DNA of 49,977 nt. Origin: Thauera sp. Its GTDB lineage: Bacteria > Pseudomonadota > Gammaproteobacteria > Burkholderiales > Rhodocyclaceae. The stretch spans positions 1-49,977 of the forward strand of contig JAUVWV010000003.1 of the NCBI GenBank assembly GCA_030603925.1, in the 5' to 3' direction. Shown in pieces: positions 26,003-33,916 of the stretch. The notes under the pieces are model-generated. The model saw nothing but the letters and a program-made list of their open reading frames with translations. It searched no databases and had not been told where the DNA came from. The position numbers and the translations under genes were made by a program. Every line of letters begins with the position of its first letter. Within the stretch, counting starts at the first letter, position 1.

Positions 26003-28489
26003 ATGCCATCCGGACTCATCGAAAGCTACCCCCACGCCGTCGACCGCTACGACGAGATGCTCGCCGCGCCCGGCCAGCCGCGCCCGCACTGGCAGGCCTT
26101 CGCCGAGCGCCTGAGCGGCTTTCCGGAGGAGGCCCTGCTGCACCGCGCGGATTTCGTGCGCGGCGCGATCGAGGCCGACGGCGTGACCTACAACGTCTAT
26201 GCCGATCCCAAGGGCACCAAGCGCCCCTGGGAGCTGGACATGCTGCCCTTGATCGTCGGCGCCGCCGAATGGCAGACCCTGGGCGCCGCAGTGGCGCAGC
26301 GCGGCAGGCTGCTCAACGCCATCCTTGCCGACCTCTACGGTCCGCGCCACCTGCTGACCGAAGGCTTGCTGCCGCCGGCACTGGTGTTCGGCCAGCACGG
26401 CTACAAATGGCCCTGCCTGGGCGTGCAGCCGCCAGCCGGGATCTGGCTGCACAGCTATGCGGTGGACCTGGCGCGCGCGCCCGACGGCAAGTGGTGGGCG
26501 ATTGCCGACCGCACCCAGGGGCCCTCCGGTGCAGGCTACGCGCTGCAGAACCGCATCATCGTCTCGCGCGCCTTCCCGGACGCCTTCCGCGAGTTGCACG
26601 TGCAGCCGCTGGCGAGCTTCTTCCGCGCCATCCAGGACAGCCTCGCCCGCCTGGCACCCACCGAGGGCGAAGCGCCGCTGGCCGTGCTGCTCACCCCCGG
26701 CCCCTACAACGAAACCTATTTCGAACACGCCTTCCTCGCGCGCTACCTCGGCTTTCCGCTGGTCGAAGGACAGGACCTCACGGTGCGCGACGACACCGTG
26801 TACCTCAAGACCCTGCGCGGCCTGCGCCGGGTGCATGCGATCCTGCGCCGGCTGGACGACGATTTCTGCGACCCGCTGGAGCTGCGCGCCGACTCCGCGC
26901 TGGGCATCCCCGGACTGATGGGGGCGATCCGCGCCGGACGCGTGTTGATGGCCAACCAGCTCGGCAGCGGCGTGCTCGAGTCGGCCGCGCTGCTCGGCTT
27001 CCTGCCGCCGATCTGCGAGCGCCTGCTGGGCGAAGCGCTGCTGATGCCCTCGGTGGCCACCTGGTGGTGCGGCGAGGAACCGGCGCTGGAATACGTGCTG
27101 GAACACCTCGACGAACTGGTGATCAAGCCGGCCTTCCCCTCGATGCGCATGGAAGCGGTGTTCGGCCATGAGCTGAAGGGCGACTCGCGCCGCCGCATGA
27201 TCGAGCGCATCGTCGCCCAGCCGCACGCCTACGTCGGCCAGGAATGGGTGCGCCTGTCGCAGGCCCCGGTCTGGAACCGCAAGCTGATGCCGCGTTCGGT
27301 GGGCATGCGGGTGTTCGCCGCGGCCACCCCGGACGGCTACGCGGTGATGCCCGGCGCGCTCGGCCGGGTGGCGCCGCGCGCCGGCATGGAGGTGATCTCC
27401 ATGCAGCGCGGCGGCCTCTCCAAGGACACCTGGGTGCGGGCGGACGCACCGGTGGTGCGCACCAGCCTGCTCAAGCGCCGCCTGGGGGTGATCGACCTGG
27501 TGTGCGGCGGCGCCGACATCCCCTCGCGCGTCGGCGAGAACCTGTTCTGGATGGGACGCTACGCCGAACGCTGCGAGGCCAGCGCGCGCCTGCTGCGCGC
27601 CGCGCTGGTGCGCGTCTCCAGTTCAGACCCGGACACCGAGCTGCGCCTCTCGGGCCTGCTCGCCGCGGCACGGCGCGTCGGCGTGCTGCCGCCGCTCGCC
27701 GAGGAAAGCGGCAGCACGCCGCCCGCCCTCGAAGAGGAACTGCTCGCCGCACTGACCGATGTCGACCAGCCCGGTTCGCTCGCCGGCAAGCTGCGCGCGC
27801 TGGGGTTTTCCGCCGGCCACGTGAAGGAACGCCTGTCCTCGGACAACTGGCACGCCCTCAACCACCTGGAGCAACTGCTGGCGCGCCCGATCGCCACGGT
27901 CGACCAGGCGCTCTCCGCGCTCGACCAGGTGATGCTGTCCTGCATCTCGCTGGCCGGCTTCGCCATGGACGACATGACGCGCGACGAGGGCTGGCGCTTC
28001 CTCATCCTCGGGCGGCGCGTCGAGCGCCTGTACGGACTGGCCAGCCTGCTCTCGGTACCGCTCGAACCCGACGTGCGCGAGCGCGAACGCATGTTCGAGT
28101 GGCTGCTCGAAGCGGCCAACTCCATCGTCACCTATCGCGCACGCTACCGCCGCGTACCGGAGCTCCTGCCCCTGGTTCACCTGCTGGTGTTCGACACCAC
28201 CAACCCGCACTCGGTAGCGTTCCAGGTCGACGCCCTGCAGCGTTACATGGGGCGCACCGCACGCGAACTGGGCCATCCCTACCCCTCGCTGATGATCGAT
28301 CCGCTGGCACGCCGCCTGGCGGACTTCGACCTCACCCGCTTCGAGGCCGAGGACTGCGAGCTGGCGCTCGGCACCCTGCGCACCCTGCTCGCCGAAGCCG
28401 AGGACGTCGCCGGCAACGTTTCCGAGGAAGTGCATCGCCGCTTCTTCATCCACACCGTGCGCCCCATGCACCTGCGGAGCGTGGCATGA
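26003..28489 (+). CDS. circularly permuted ATP-grasp fused to Alpha-E domain
   Basis: The 828-residue protein joins two usually separate proteins. Residues about 1-500 are a circularly permuted ATP-grasp: ADGVTYNVYADPKG, LPLIVGAAEWQTL, LNAILADLYGPR, VLLTPGPYNETYFEHAFLAR, IKPAFPSMRMEAVFG and YVGQEWVRLSQAP. Residues from about 515 form an Alpha-E domain, opening IPSRVGENLFWMGRYAERCE and ending RRFFIHTVRPMHL. ATP-grasp enzymes form amide bonds through acyl phosphates, and this subtype is regularly found with transglutaminases and DUF2126 proteins. The fusion supports direct cooperation of the two domains. It follows the DUF2126 gene by 54 bases, and its stop overlaps the next start in an ATGA. 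Confidence 0.9.
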   Translation: MPSGLIESYPHAVDRYDEMLAAPGQPRPHWQAFAERLSGFPEEALLHRADFVRGAIEADGVTYNVYADPKGTKRPWELDMLPLIVGAAEWQTLGAAVAQRGRLLNAILADLYGPRHLLTEGLLPPALVFGQHGYKWPCLGVQPPAGIWLHSYAVDLARAPDGKWWAIADRTQGPSGAGYALQNRIIVSRAFPDAFRELHVQPLASFFRAIQDSLARLAPTEGEAPLAVLLTPGPYNETYFEHAFLARYLGFPLVEGQDLTVRDDTVYLKTLRGLRRVHAILRRLDDDFCDPLELRADSALGIPGLMGAIRAGRVLMANQLGSGVLESAALLGFLPPICERLLGEALLMPSVATWWCGEEPALEYVLEHLDELVIKPAFPSMRMEAVFGHELKGDSRRRMIERIVAQPHAYVGQEWVRLSQAPVWNRKLMPRSVGMRVFAAATPDGYAVMPGALGRVAPRAGMEVISMQRGGLSKDTWVRADAPVVRTSLLKRRLGVIDLVCGGADIPSRVGENLFWMGRYAERCEASARLLRAALVRVSSSDPDTELRLSGLLAAARRVGVLPPLAEESGSTPPALEEELLAALTDVDQPGSLAGKLRALGFSAGHVKERLSSDNWHALNHLEQLLARPIATVDQALSALDQVMLSCISLAGFAMDDMTRDEGWRFLILGRRVERLYGLASLLSVPLEPDVRERERMFEWLLEAANSIVTYRARYRRVPELLPLVHLLVFDTTNPHSVAFQVDALQRYMGRTARELGHPYPSLMIDPLARRLADFDLTRFEAEDCELALGTLRTLLAEAEDVAGNVSEEVHRRFFIHTVRPMHLRSVA

Positions 28490-29448
28490 ACATGCTGCCG
28501 AAGACCCCGGTGCGCTACCACATCCGCCACGACACGCGTTACCGCTACGACCAGCCGGTGGGCGAATCGCGCCAGCTGCTGCGCCTGACCCCGCGCGAGC
28601 TGCCGCAGCAGACCCTGCGCCAGCATCGCCTGGACATCGATCCGGAACCCGCGCGCCGCCAGCGCTTCACCGATGGCCTGGGCAACCTGGTCGAAACCCT
28701 GCACTTCGAGCGCGACCACGACGCCCTGCTGATCCGCGCCGAAAGCTGGGTCGAATTGCTGCCGCGCGAGCTTCCCGCGCTGGCCGATTCGCCGCCCTGG
28801 GAGACGGTGCGCGATGCGCTCGAATACCGCGCCGGCCGCACCCTGGACGCCGCGCAACTGGACGCCTGCGGCTACCTGTTCGAATCGCGCCATGTGCGGG
28901 TGAAGCGCGAGTTCGCCGACTACGCCGCAGCGGACTTCCCGCCGCAGGCCCCCCTGCTGGTCGGGGTGCACCGCCTGATGCGGCGCATCTTCGACGAATT
29001 CACCTTCGACCCGGAAGCCACCGACATCTCCACCCCGGTCACCGAGGTGTTCGAGAAGCGGCGCGGCGTCTGCCAGGACTTTGCCCACTTCATGCTCTCC
29101 TGCCTGCGCTCGCTGGGTCTGCCGGCGCGCTATGTGAGCGGCTACCTCCTCACCCGCCCGCCGCCCGGCAAGCCACGCCTGATCGGCGCAGACGCGACCC
29201 ACGCCTGGGTGTCGGTGTATTGCCCGGAGCATGGCTGGGTGGATTTCGACCCCACCAACGCACTGCTGCCCGACCTCGAACACATCACCATCGGCTGGGG
29301 GCACGACTTCGCCGACGTCTCGCCGCTGCGCGGGGTAATCCTCGGCGGCGGCGAGCACGAACCGGAGATCGCCGTCACCGTGGTGCCGGAGGACGAGTTC
29401 GAGACGCTCTACGGCGCGGCGGAACTTCCCGGCCTGCGGCTGGCCTGA
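28486..29448 (+). CDS. transglutaminase-like protein, cluster member
   Basis: The 320-residue product has the transglutaminase N-terminal beta region (IRHDTRYRYDQPVGESRQLL) and a core with an apparent triad Cys196 (GVCQDFAHFML), His239 (DATHAWVSVYC) and Asp255 (WVDFDPTN). Bacterial members of this group are thought to act as cysteine peptidases or amide-transferring enzymes. Here it probably cleaves or edits what the ATP-grasp/DUF2126 pair makes. It starts in the ATGA that ends the ATP-grasp gene. An alternative ATG two codons downstream cannot be ruled out. Confidence 0.9.
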   Translation: MNMLPKTPVRYHIRHDTRYRYDQPVGESRQLLRLTPRELPQQTLRQHRLDIDPEPARRQRFTDGLGNLVETLHFERDHDALLIRAESWVELLPRELPALADSPPWETVRDALEYRAGRTLDAAQLDACGYLFESRHVRVKREFADYAAADFPPQAPLLVGVHRLMRRIFDEFTFDPEATDISTPVTEVFEKRRGVCQDFAHFMLSCLRSLGLPARYVSGYLLTRPPPGKPRLIGADATHAWVSVYCPEHGWVDFDPTNALLPDLEHITIGWGHDFADVSPLRGVILGGGEHEPEIAVTVVPEDEFETLYGAAELPGLRLA

Positions 29449-29495
29449 GCGCTCATCAGCGCCGCCGCCTGCGCCCCCAGCCGTTTCGCCACCGC

Positions 29496-30419
29496 GTGAA
29501 GCTCTTCTACGCCGACCACTTCGTCCTGCCCCTGCCGCCCGGCCATCGCTTCCCGATGGAGAAATACGCCCGCCTGCGCCAGCGCCTGCAGGACGGCGGG
29601 CTGTTCGCCGCGCACGACTTCCTGGTGCCCGAAGCGGCGGACGACGCCACGCTGCGGCGCGCGCACGACGCCGCCTACCTTGAACGGGTGGCGGCCGGCA
29701 CGCTGGATGCGGCCGAGCAGCGGCGTATCGGCTTCCCGTGGTCCGCGGCCATGGTGGAACGTTCGCGCCGCTCCGCCGGCGCCACCCTGGCGGCCTGCCG
29801 GGCGGCGCTGACCGAGGGCTGCGCGGCCAACCTGGCAGGCGGCACCCACCACGCCCACCGCGACTTCGGCTCCGGCTTCTGCGTGTTCAACGACGCCGCA
29901 GTGGCCGCCCTGGCGATGCTCGCCGAAGGGCGCGCCCGCCGGGTGGCGGTGATCGACTGCGACGTGCACCAGGGCGACGGCACCGCCACCATCCTGGCCG
30001 GCAACCCGGCCACCTTCACGCTCAGCCTGCACGGCGCGAAGAACTTCCCCTTCCGCAAGGCGGCGAGCGACCTTGATATCGAACTGCCCGACGGCACCGC
30101 CGATGCAGAGTACCTGGCCGCCCTCGAGGGCGCGCTGGCGCAGGTGTTCGACGCTTTCCGCCCGGATCTCGCGATCTACCTCGCCGGCGCCGATCCCTAC
30201 CAAGGCGACCGCCTCGGCCGTCTGGCACTGAGCCGCGCGGGGCTGGCCGAGCGCGACCGCCGGGTGCTCGCAGCCTGCCGCACTGCCGGTGTACCGGTAG
30301 CCATCGCAATGGCCGGCGGCTATGCTCACCACATCGACGACACGGTGGCCATCCACGCCGCCACCGTGGAAACCGCCGCCCGCGTGTGGCGCCATCCTGC
30401 ACAGGACCTCCCCGCATGA
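29496..30419 (+). CDS. histone deacetylase-fold amidohydrolase
   Basis: The 307-residue enzyme has the HDAC/acetylpolyamine amidohydrolase signatures: LAGGTHHAHRDFGSGFCVFND (His pair), AVIDCDVHQGDGTA (zinc Asp and His), GADPYQGDRLG (second zinc Asp) and AGGYAHH. Bacterial members deacetylate small amides, polyamines or lysine side chains. GTG 29496 is used as start because VKLFYADHFVLPLPPGHRFP is the conserved N-terminus; the track's longer ORF runs back through the transglutaminase gene out of frame. The stop overlaps the next gene in an ATGA. Its position 47 bases after the amidoligase cluster suggests a possible link, not proof. Confidence 0.92.
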   Translation: MKLFYADHFVLPLPPGHRFPMEKYARLRQRLQDGGLFAAHDFLVPEAADDATLRRAHDAAYLERVAAGTLDAAEQRRIGFPWSAAMVERSRRSAGATLAACRAALTEGCAANLAGGTHHAHRDFGSGFCVFNDAAVAALAMLAEGRARRVAVIDCDVHQGDGTATILAGNPATFTLSLHGAKNFPFRKAASDLDIELPDGTADAEYLAALEGALAQVFDAFRPDLAIYLAGADPYQGDRLGRLALSRAGLAERDRRVLAACRTAGVPVAIAMAGGYAHHIDDTVAIHAATVETAARVWRHPAQDLPA

Positions 30420-31159
30420 CCGAAGAATCCCGCATCGCCCTGCTGATCGACGCCGACAACTGCCCGGCGGCCAAGATCGAGGTCATCCTCGACGAACTGG
30501 CCAAGTACGGCGTCACCAACGTACGCCGCGCCTACGGCAACTGGAAGAGCAGCGGCCTGAAGAGCTGGGAGGAAGTGCTGCACGAATACGCCATCCAGCC
30601 CATCCAGCAGTTCGCCTACACCAAGGGCAAGAACGCCACCGACAGCGCGATGATCATCGATGCGATGGACCTGCTGTACACCCAGCGCCTGGACGCCTTC
30701 TGCATCGCCTCCTCCGATTCAGACTTCACCCCGCTGGTGATGCGCATCCGCGCCAACGGCCTGAAGGTGTATGGCTTCGGCGAGAAGAAGACGCCGATGC
30801 CCTTCGTCAACGCCTGCTCCAAGTTCCTCTACCTGGAGACCCTCGGCGTGCAGGCGCGCACCGAGGAGGAAGCCGCCGCGGCCAGCGTGCAGAAGAGATC
30901 GGCCAAGGAACTCAAGGCCGACGCGAAACTGGTCAGCCTGCTGCGCAATGCCGTGGACGCCTGCCTGGAGGAAGACGGCTGGGCCAGCCTGTCGGCGGTC
31001 GGCTCACACATCACCAACCAGGCCTCCTTCGACCAGCGCAACTACGGCTACAAGAAGCTCGGCGACCTGATCGAGGCCACCGGCCTGTTCGAAGCCGAGC
31101 GGCGCGGCAGCCACCTGTTCCTGCGCGACAAGCGCAACGCGCGCAAGGGCGGCAACTGA
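30416..31159 (+). CDS. NYN-domain (PIN-like) protein with OST-HTH/LOTUS domain
   Basis: The 247-residue protein has an N-terminal NYN ribonuclease-like domain: ALLIDADNCPAAKIEVIL, RRAYGNW, NATDSAMIIDAMDLLY and CIASSDSDFTPLV. The acidic residues expected for metal binding are present. From about residue 170 it has a LOTUS (OST-HTH) domain, LVSLLRNAVDACLEEDGWASLSAV, and YGYKKLGDLIEATGLFE. This is the domain order of a group of bacterial proteins thought to cut or bind RNA. ATG 30416 lies in the ATGA shared with the HDAC-fold gene; AGGA stands upstream. A link of RNA handling to the upstream amidoligase genes is speculative. Confidence 0.92.
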   Translation: MTEESRIALLIDADNCPAAKIEVILDELAKYGVTNVRRAYGNWKSSGLKSWEEVLHEYAIQPIQQFAYTKGKNATDSAMIIDAMDLLYTQRLDAFCIASSDSDFTPLVMRIRANGLKVYGFGEKKTPMPFVNACSKFLYLETLGVQARTEEEAAAASVQKRSAKELKADAKLVSLLRNAVDACLEEDGWASLSAVGSHITNQASFDQRNYGYKKLGDLIEATGLFEAERRGSHLFLRDKRNARKGGN

Positions 31160-31479
31160 GGCGCGGGTCGCCAGGCACGCGGCATCCGGCCGGATAGCAT
31201 GACCGCGCGCGCCTGACCATACGACCTTAGTACAAGCACAGCGGGCTCCGTCAGACAGTTTCACATCCCCGGGGACCTCATAACCCTACCCGGCGCATGT
31301 CTTTGTTTGCGCTTTCGCACGACTTCCGTAATATCTCGGACTGAGCTGCTGGGCGCTGCACGCCGAGCCCTTTCGATCCGACTCTCGCCAGACGCCGTGC
31401 CCCGACACCTGACACCGCCCCGCCGCCCCGCCCGCCCCCGCCTGCCCACGCCCACCATCTCCGGCAGGACGGCCGCCGC
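31160..31479. other. non-coding region upstream of the PAS-GGDEF-EAL gene, with a weak promoter candidate
   Basis: No gene is visible in these 320 bases. TTTGCG (31306-31311) and TAATAT (31329-31334) are separated by 17 bases and could be a weak sigma-70 promoter, leaving a 145-base leader. The last 100 bases before the start are a C-rich run without structure I can name. No terminator hairpin is evident after the NYN-LOTUS gene. Confidence 0.35.
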
Positions 31480-33813
31480 ATGAGGCGCGCCGCGCGCGCG
31501 CGCGCCGTCCGCTGGCTGCTGCTCCCCTTGTTCTTCGTCAGCGCCGCGGTGCTGGCCTCGCTGGCCATCGCCCAGCGCGACTTGTTGTCCACCCTGTTCC
31601 ACCAACACACTTCGGTGATGATGTTCATCGAACCGGACAGCGGGCGCATCGTTGACGTCAACGCGGCAGCGGCGCGTTTCTACGGCTACAGCCCAAGGGA
31701 GCTGATCGGGCGCAGCATCGACGAGATCAACACCCTGGGACCGGACGAGGTGGCCGCCGAACGCGCGCGCGCGCGCGCCGAAGAGCGCAACTACTTCGTC
31801 TTCCCGCACCGCCTGGCCAGCGGCGAGATCCGCACGGTGGAGGTGTATTCCTCGCCGGTGCGCCTGGACGACGGCAAGCTGGTGCTGTTCTCCATCATCC
31901 ACGACATCACCGGCAAGCGGGTCGCCGAAGAGGATCTGCTGGCCTACCAGAACCGCCTGCAGGAACTGGTGGACCGCCGCACGCGCGAGGTCACCGACGC
32001 CCAGGCGCTGACGCGCAACATCATGGTCGGCGCGCTGCTCGCACAACTCGCGGTGATCCTGCTGCTGGTCGCCAGCATCCTGCGCAGCCGTCGCGCCACG
32101 GCCGAACTGGCGCGACGCGAGCAAGAACTCAGCACCCTCATCGACGCCCTGCCCGACGTGGTGCGCCTGAAGGACGGCAAGGGGCGCTGGCAGCAGGCCA
32201 ACCGCTACACCCTGGAACTGTTCGGCCTGACCCGGGTGGACTACCGCGGGCGCACCGATGCCGAACTCGCCTTCCAGCAGGACGATGAGCGCCAGGCCCT
32301 GCTCGGACACGAGAAGCCCGACGAGCAGGCCTGGGAAGCCGGTGAGGCGGTACGCACCGAGGAGAGCATTCCCACGCCGAGCGGCCAGTCCATGGTGTTC
32401 GACACCATAAAGGTGCCGCTCTTCCGCCCCGACGGCGCACGCGGCGGACTGGTGAGCATCGGACGCGACATGACCGAGCGCCGCCGCGCCGAGTCCGAGA
32501 TCGCCCGCCTGGCCTACTTCGATCCGCTTACCGCGCTGCCCAACCGGCGCCTGCTGCTCGACCGCCTGGCGCACGCACTGGCCGTTGCACGGCGCTCCGG
32601 GCACTACGGCGCCCTGCTGCTGATCGACCTGGACTATTTCAAGACGCTCAACGACGCGCGCGGCCACGAAATGGGCGACCTGCTGCTGAAGGCCGCCAGC
32701 AACCGCCTGCAGCACGAGCTGCGCGAGAGCGACACCCTGTCGCGCTTCGGCGGCGACGAATTCGTCCTGCTGCTGCCGGAGATCTCCCCCCACCAGCAGC
32801 TCGCCGCGGACATGGCGCGCAGCGTGGCGGAGAAGATGCGCGCCACCCTGGGGCGGCCCTTCGACCTGGGCGGCGAACAGATCGCCATCGGCGCCAGCAT
32901 CGGTGTGACGATCTTCCCGCCCAGCCAGGGCGGCGACGTCTCCGACCTGCTCAAGCAGGCCGACACCGCGATGTACCAGGCCAAGGCCGCCGGGCGCAAC
33001 ACGGTACGCTTCTTCGAACCGGAAATGCAGGCACGCGCCGAAATGCGCTTCATGCTGGAAGCCGAACTGCGCCAGGCCATCGACAACAACGAACTGCGCC
33101 TCTACGTGCAGCCGCAATACGACGGCGAGCGCCGCATGCGGGGCGCCGAAGTCCTGCTGCGCTGGCACCATCCGCGGCGCGGGCTGATCTCGCCGGCGAG
33201 CTTCATCCCGATCGCCGAGGAAACCGGCCTGATCGTCGAACTGGGCGACTGGGTGCTGCGCAACAGCTGTGCGCTGCTCACCCGCCCCGAACTGGCGGAA
33301 AGCACGCTGCGCATCTCGGTCAACGTCAGCCCGCGCCAGTTCCACCGCATCGGCTTCGTCGGCCGGGTGCGCGACATCCTCGCCGAAACCGGGGCGGATG
33401 CGGCCCGCCTGACCTTCGAGGTCACCGAAGGGCTGGTGATCGACAAGGTGCACCAGACCGTGGCAACCATGTCCGAGCTGAATGCGCTGGGCATCCATTT
33501 CTCGGTGGACGACTTCGGTACCGGCTACTCCTCGCTCGCCTACCTGAAGCGCCTGCCGATCGACGAACTGAAGATCGACCGCAGCTTCATCCAGGACGCC
33601 CCCACCGACCCCAGCGACGCCGCGCTGGTGGACACCATCCTGTCGATCGCCGCCCACCTGCATCTGGACGTGGTGGCCGAAGGGGTGGAGACCGAGGCCC
33701 AGGCCGCCTTCCTCGCCAGCCGCGCGCCGATGCTCTACCAGGGTTACCTGTACGCCCGCCCGGAACCGGCGGAAACCTTCCTGCAACGCCTGCGCAGCAC
33801 GCAGAGCAGCTGA
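31480..33813 (+). CDS. PAS-PAS-GGDEF-EAL membrane protein
   Basis: The 777-residue protein has TM1 near residues 12-31 (LLLPLFFVSAAVLASLAIA). A PAS domain at about 40-150 (MFIEPDSGRIVDVNAAAARFYGYSP) is followed by TM2 near 183-205 (MVGALLAQLAVILLLVASIL). The first PAS domain therefore appears to be on the outer face. A second, cytoplasmic PAS (ALPDVVRLKDGKGRW) comes next, then GGDEF (LSRFGGDEFVLLL, with an RESD inhibitory site) and EAL (signature EVL, VNVSPRQF, EVTEG, VDDFGTGYSS, LKIDRSF, YQGYLYARP). Both catalytic centres look intact. AGGA lies upstream of the ATG. A strong hairpin follows the stop directly. Confidence 0.92.
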   Translation: MRRAARARAVRWLLLPLFFVSAAVLASLAIAQRDLLSTLFHQHTSVMMFIEPDSGRIVDVNAAAARFYGYSPRELIGRSIDEINTLGPDEVAAERARARAEERNYFVFPHRLASGEIRTVEVYSSPVRLDDGKLVLFSIIHDITGKRVAEEDLLAYQNRLQELVDRRTREVTDAQALTRNIMVGALLAQLAVILLLVASILRSRRATAELARREQELSTLIDALPDVVRLKDGKGRWQQANRYTLELFGLTRVDYRGRTDAELAFQQDDERQALLGHEKPDEQAWEAGEAVRTEESIPTPSGQSMVFDTIKVPLFRPDGARGGLVSIGRDMTERRRAESEIARLAYFDPLTALPNRRLLLDRLAHALAVARRSGHYGALLLIDLDYFKTLNDARGHEMGDLLLKAASNRLQHELRESDTLSRFGGDEFVLLLPEISPHQQLAADMARSVAEKMRATLGRPFDLGGEQIAIGASIGVTIFPPSQGGDVSDLLKQADTAMYQAKAAGRNTVRFFEPEMQARAEMRFMLEAELRQAIDNNELRLYVQPQYDGERRMRGAEVLLRWHHPRRGLISPASFIPIAEETGLIVELGDWVLRNSCALLTRPELAESTLRISVNVSPRQFHRIGFVGRVRDILAETGADAARLTFEVTEGLVIDKVHQTVATMSELNALGIHFSVDDFGTGYSSLAYLKRLPIDELKIDRSFIQDAPTDPSDAALVDTILSIAAHLHLDVVAEGVETEAQAAFLASRAPMLYQGYLYARPEPAETFLQRLRSTQSS

Positions 33814-33844
33814 GCGCCGCAAGAACCGGACGTTCTTGCGGCGC
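33814..33844 (+). terminator. perfect hairpin after the PAS-GGDEF-EAL gene
   Basis: GCGCCGCAAGAAC and GTTCTTGCGGCGC pair over 13 bases around a CGGAC loop, starting right after the stop codon. There is no T-run, so it may slow RNA polymerase or protect the transcript end rather than terminate by itself. Confidence 0.6.
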
Positions 33845-33916
33845 ACCGCGTGGCGACACCTGCGCGCTACCCGCCCCTGCGCACCGATTCCGCCGCTACG
33901 CGCAGCACGCAAGCCC

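Noticed and set aside
31740-31790. GC-dinucleotide run within a gene
   Set aside because: It encodes an Arg-Ala helix in frame; simple composition rather than a functional repeat.
31261-33912. 883-residue ORF on the minus strand
   Set aside because: It is antisense to the PAS-GGDEF-EAL gene and has the same shadow composition with no domain.
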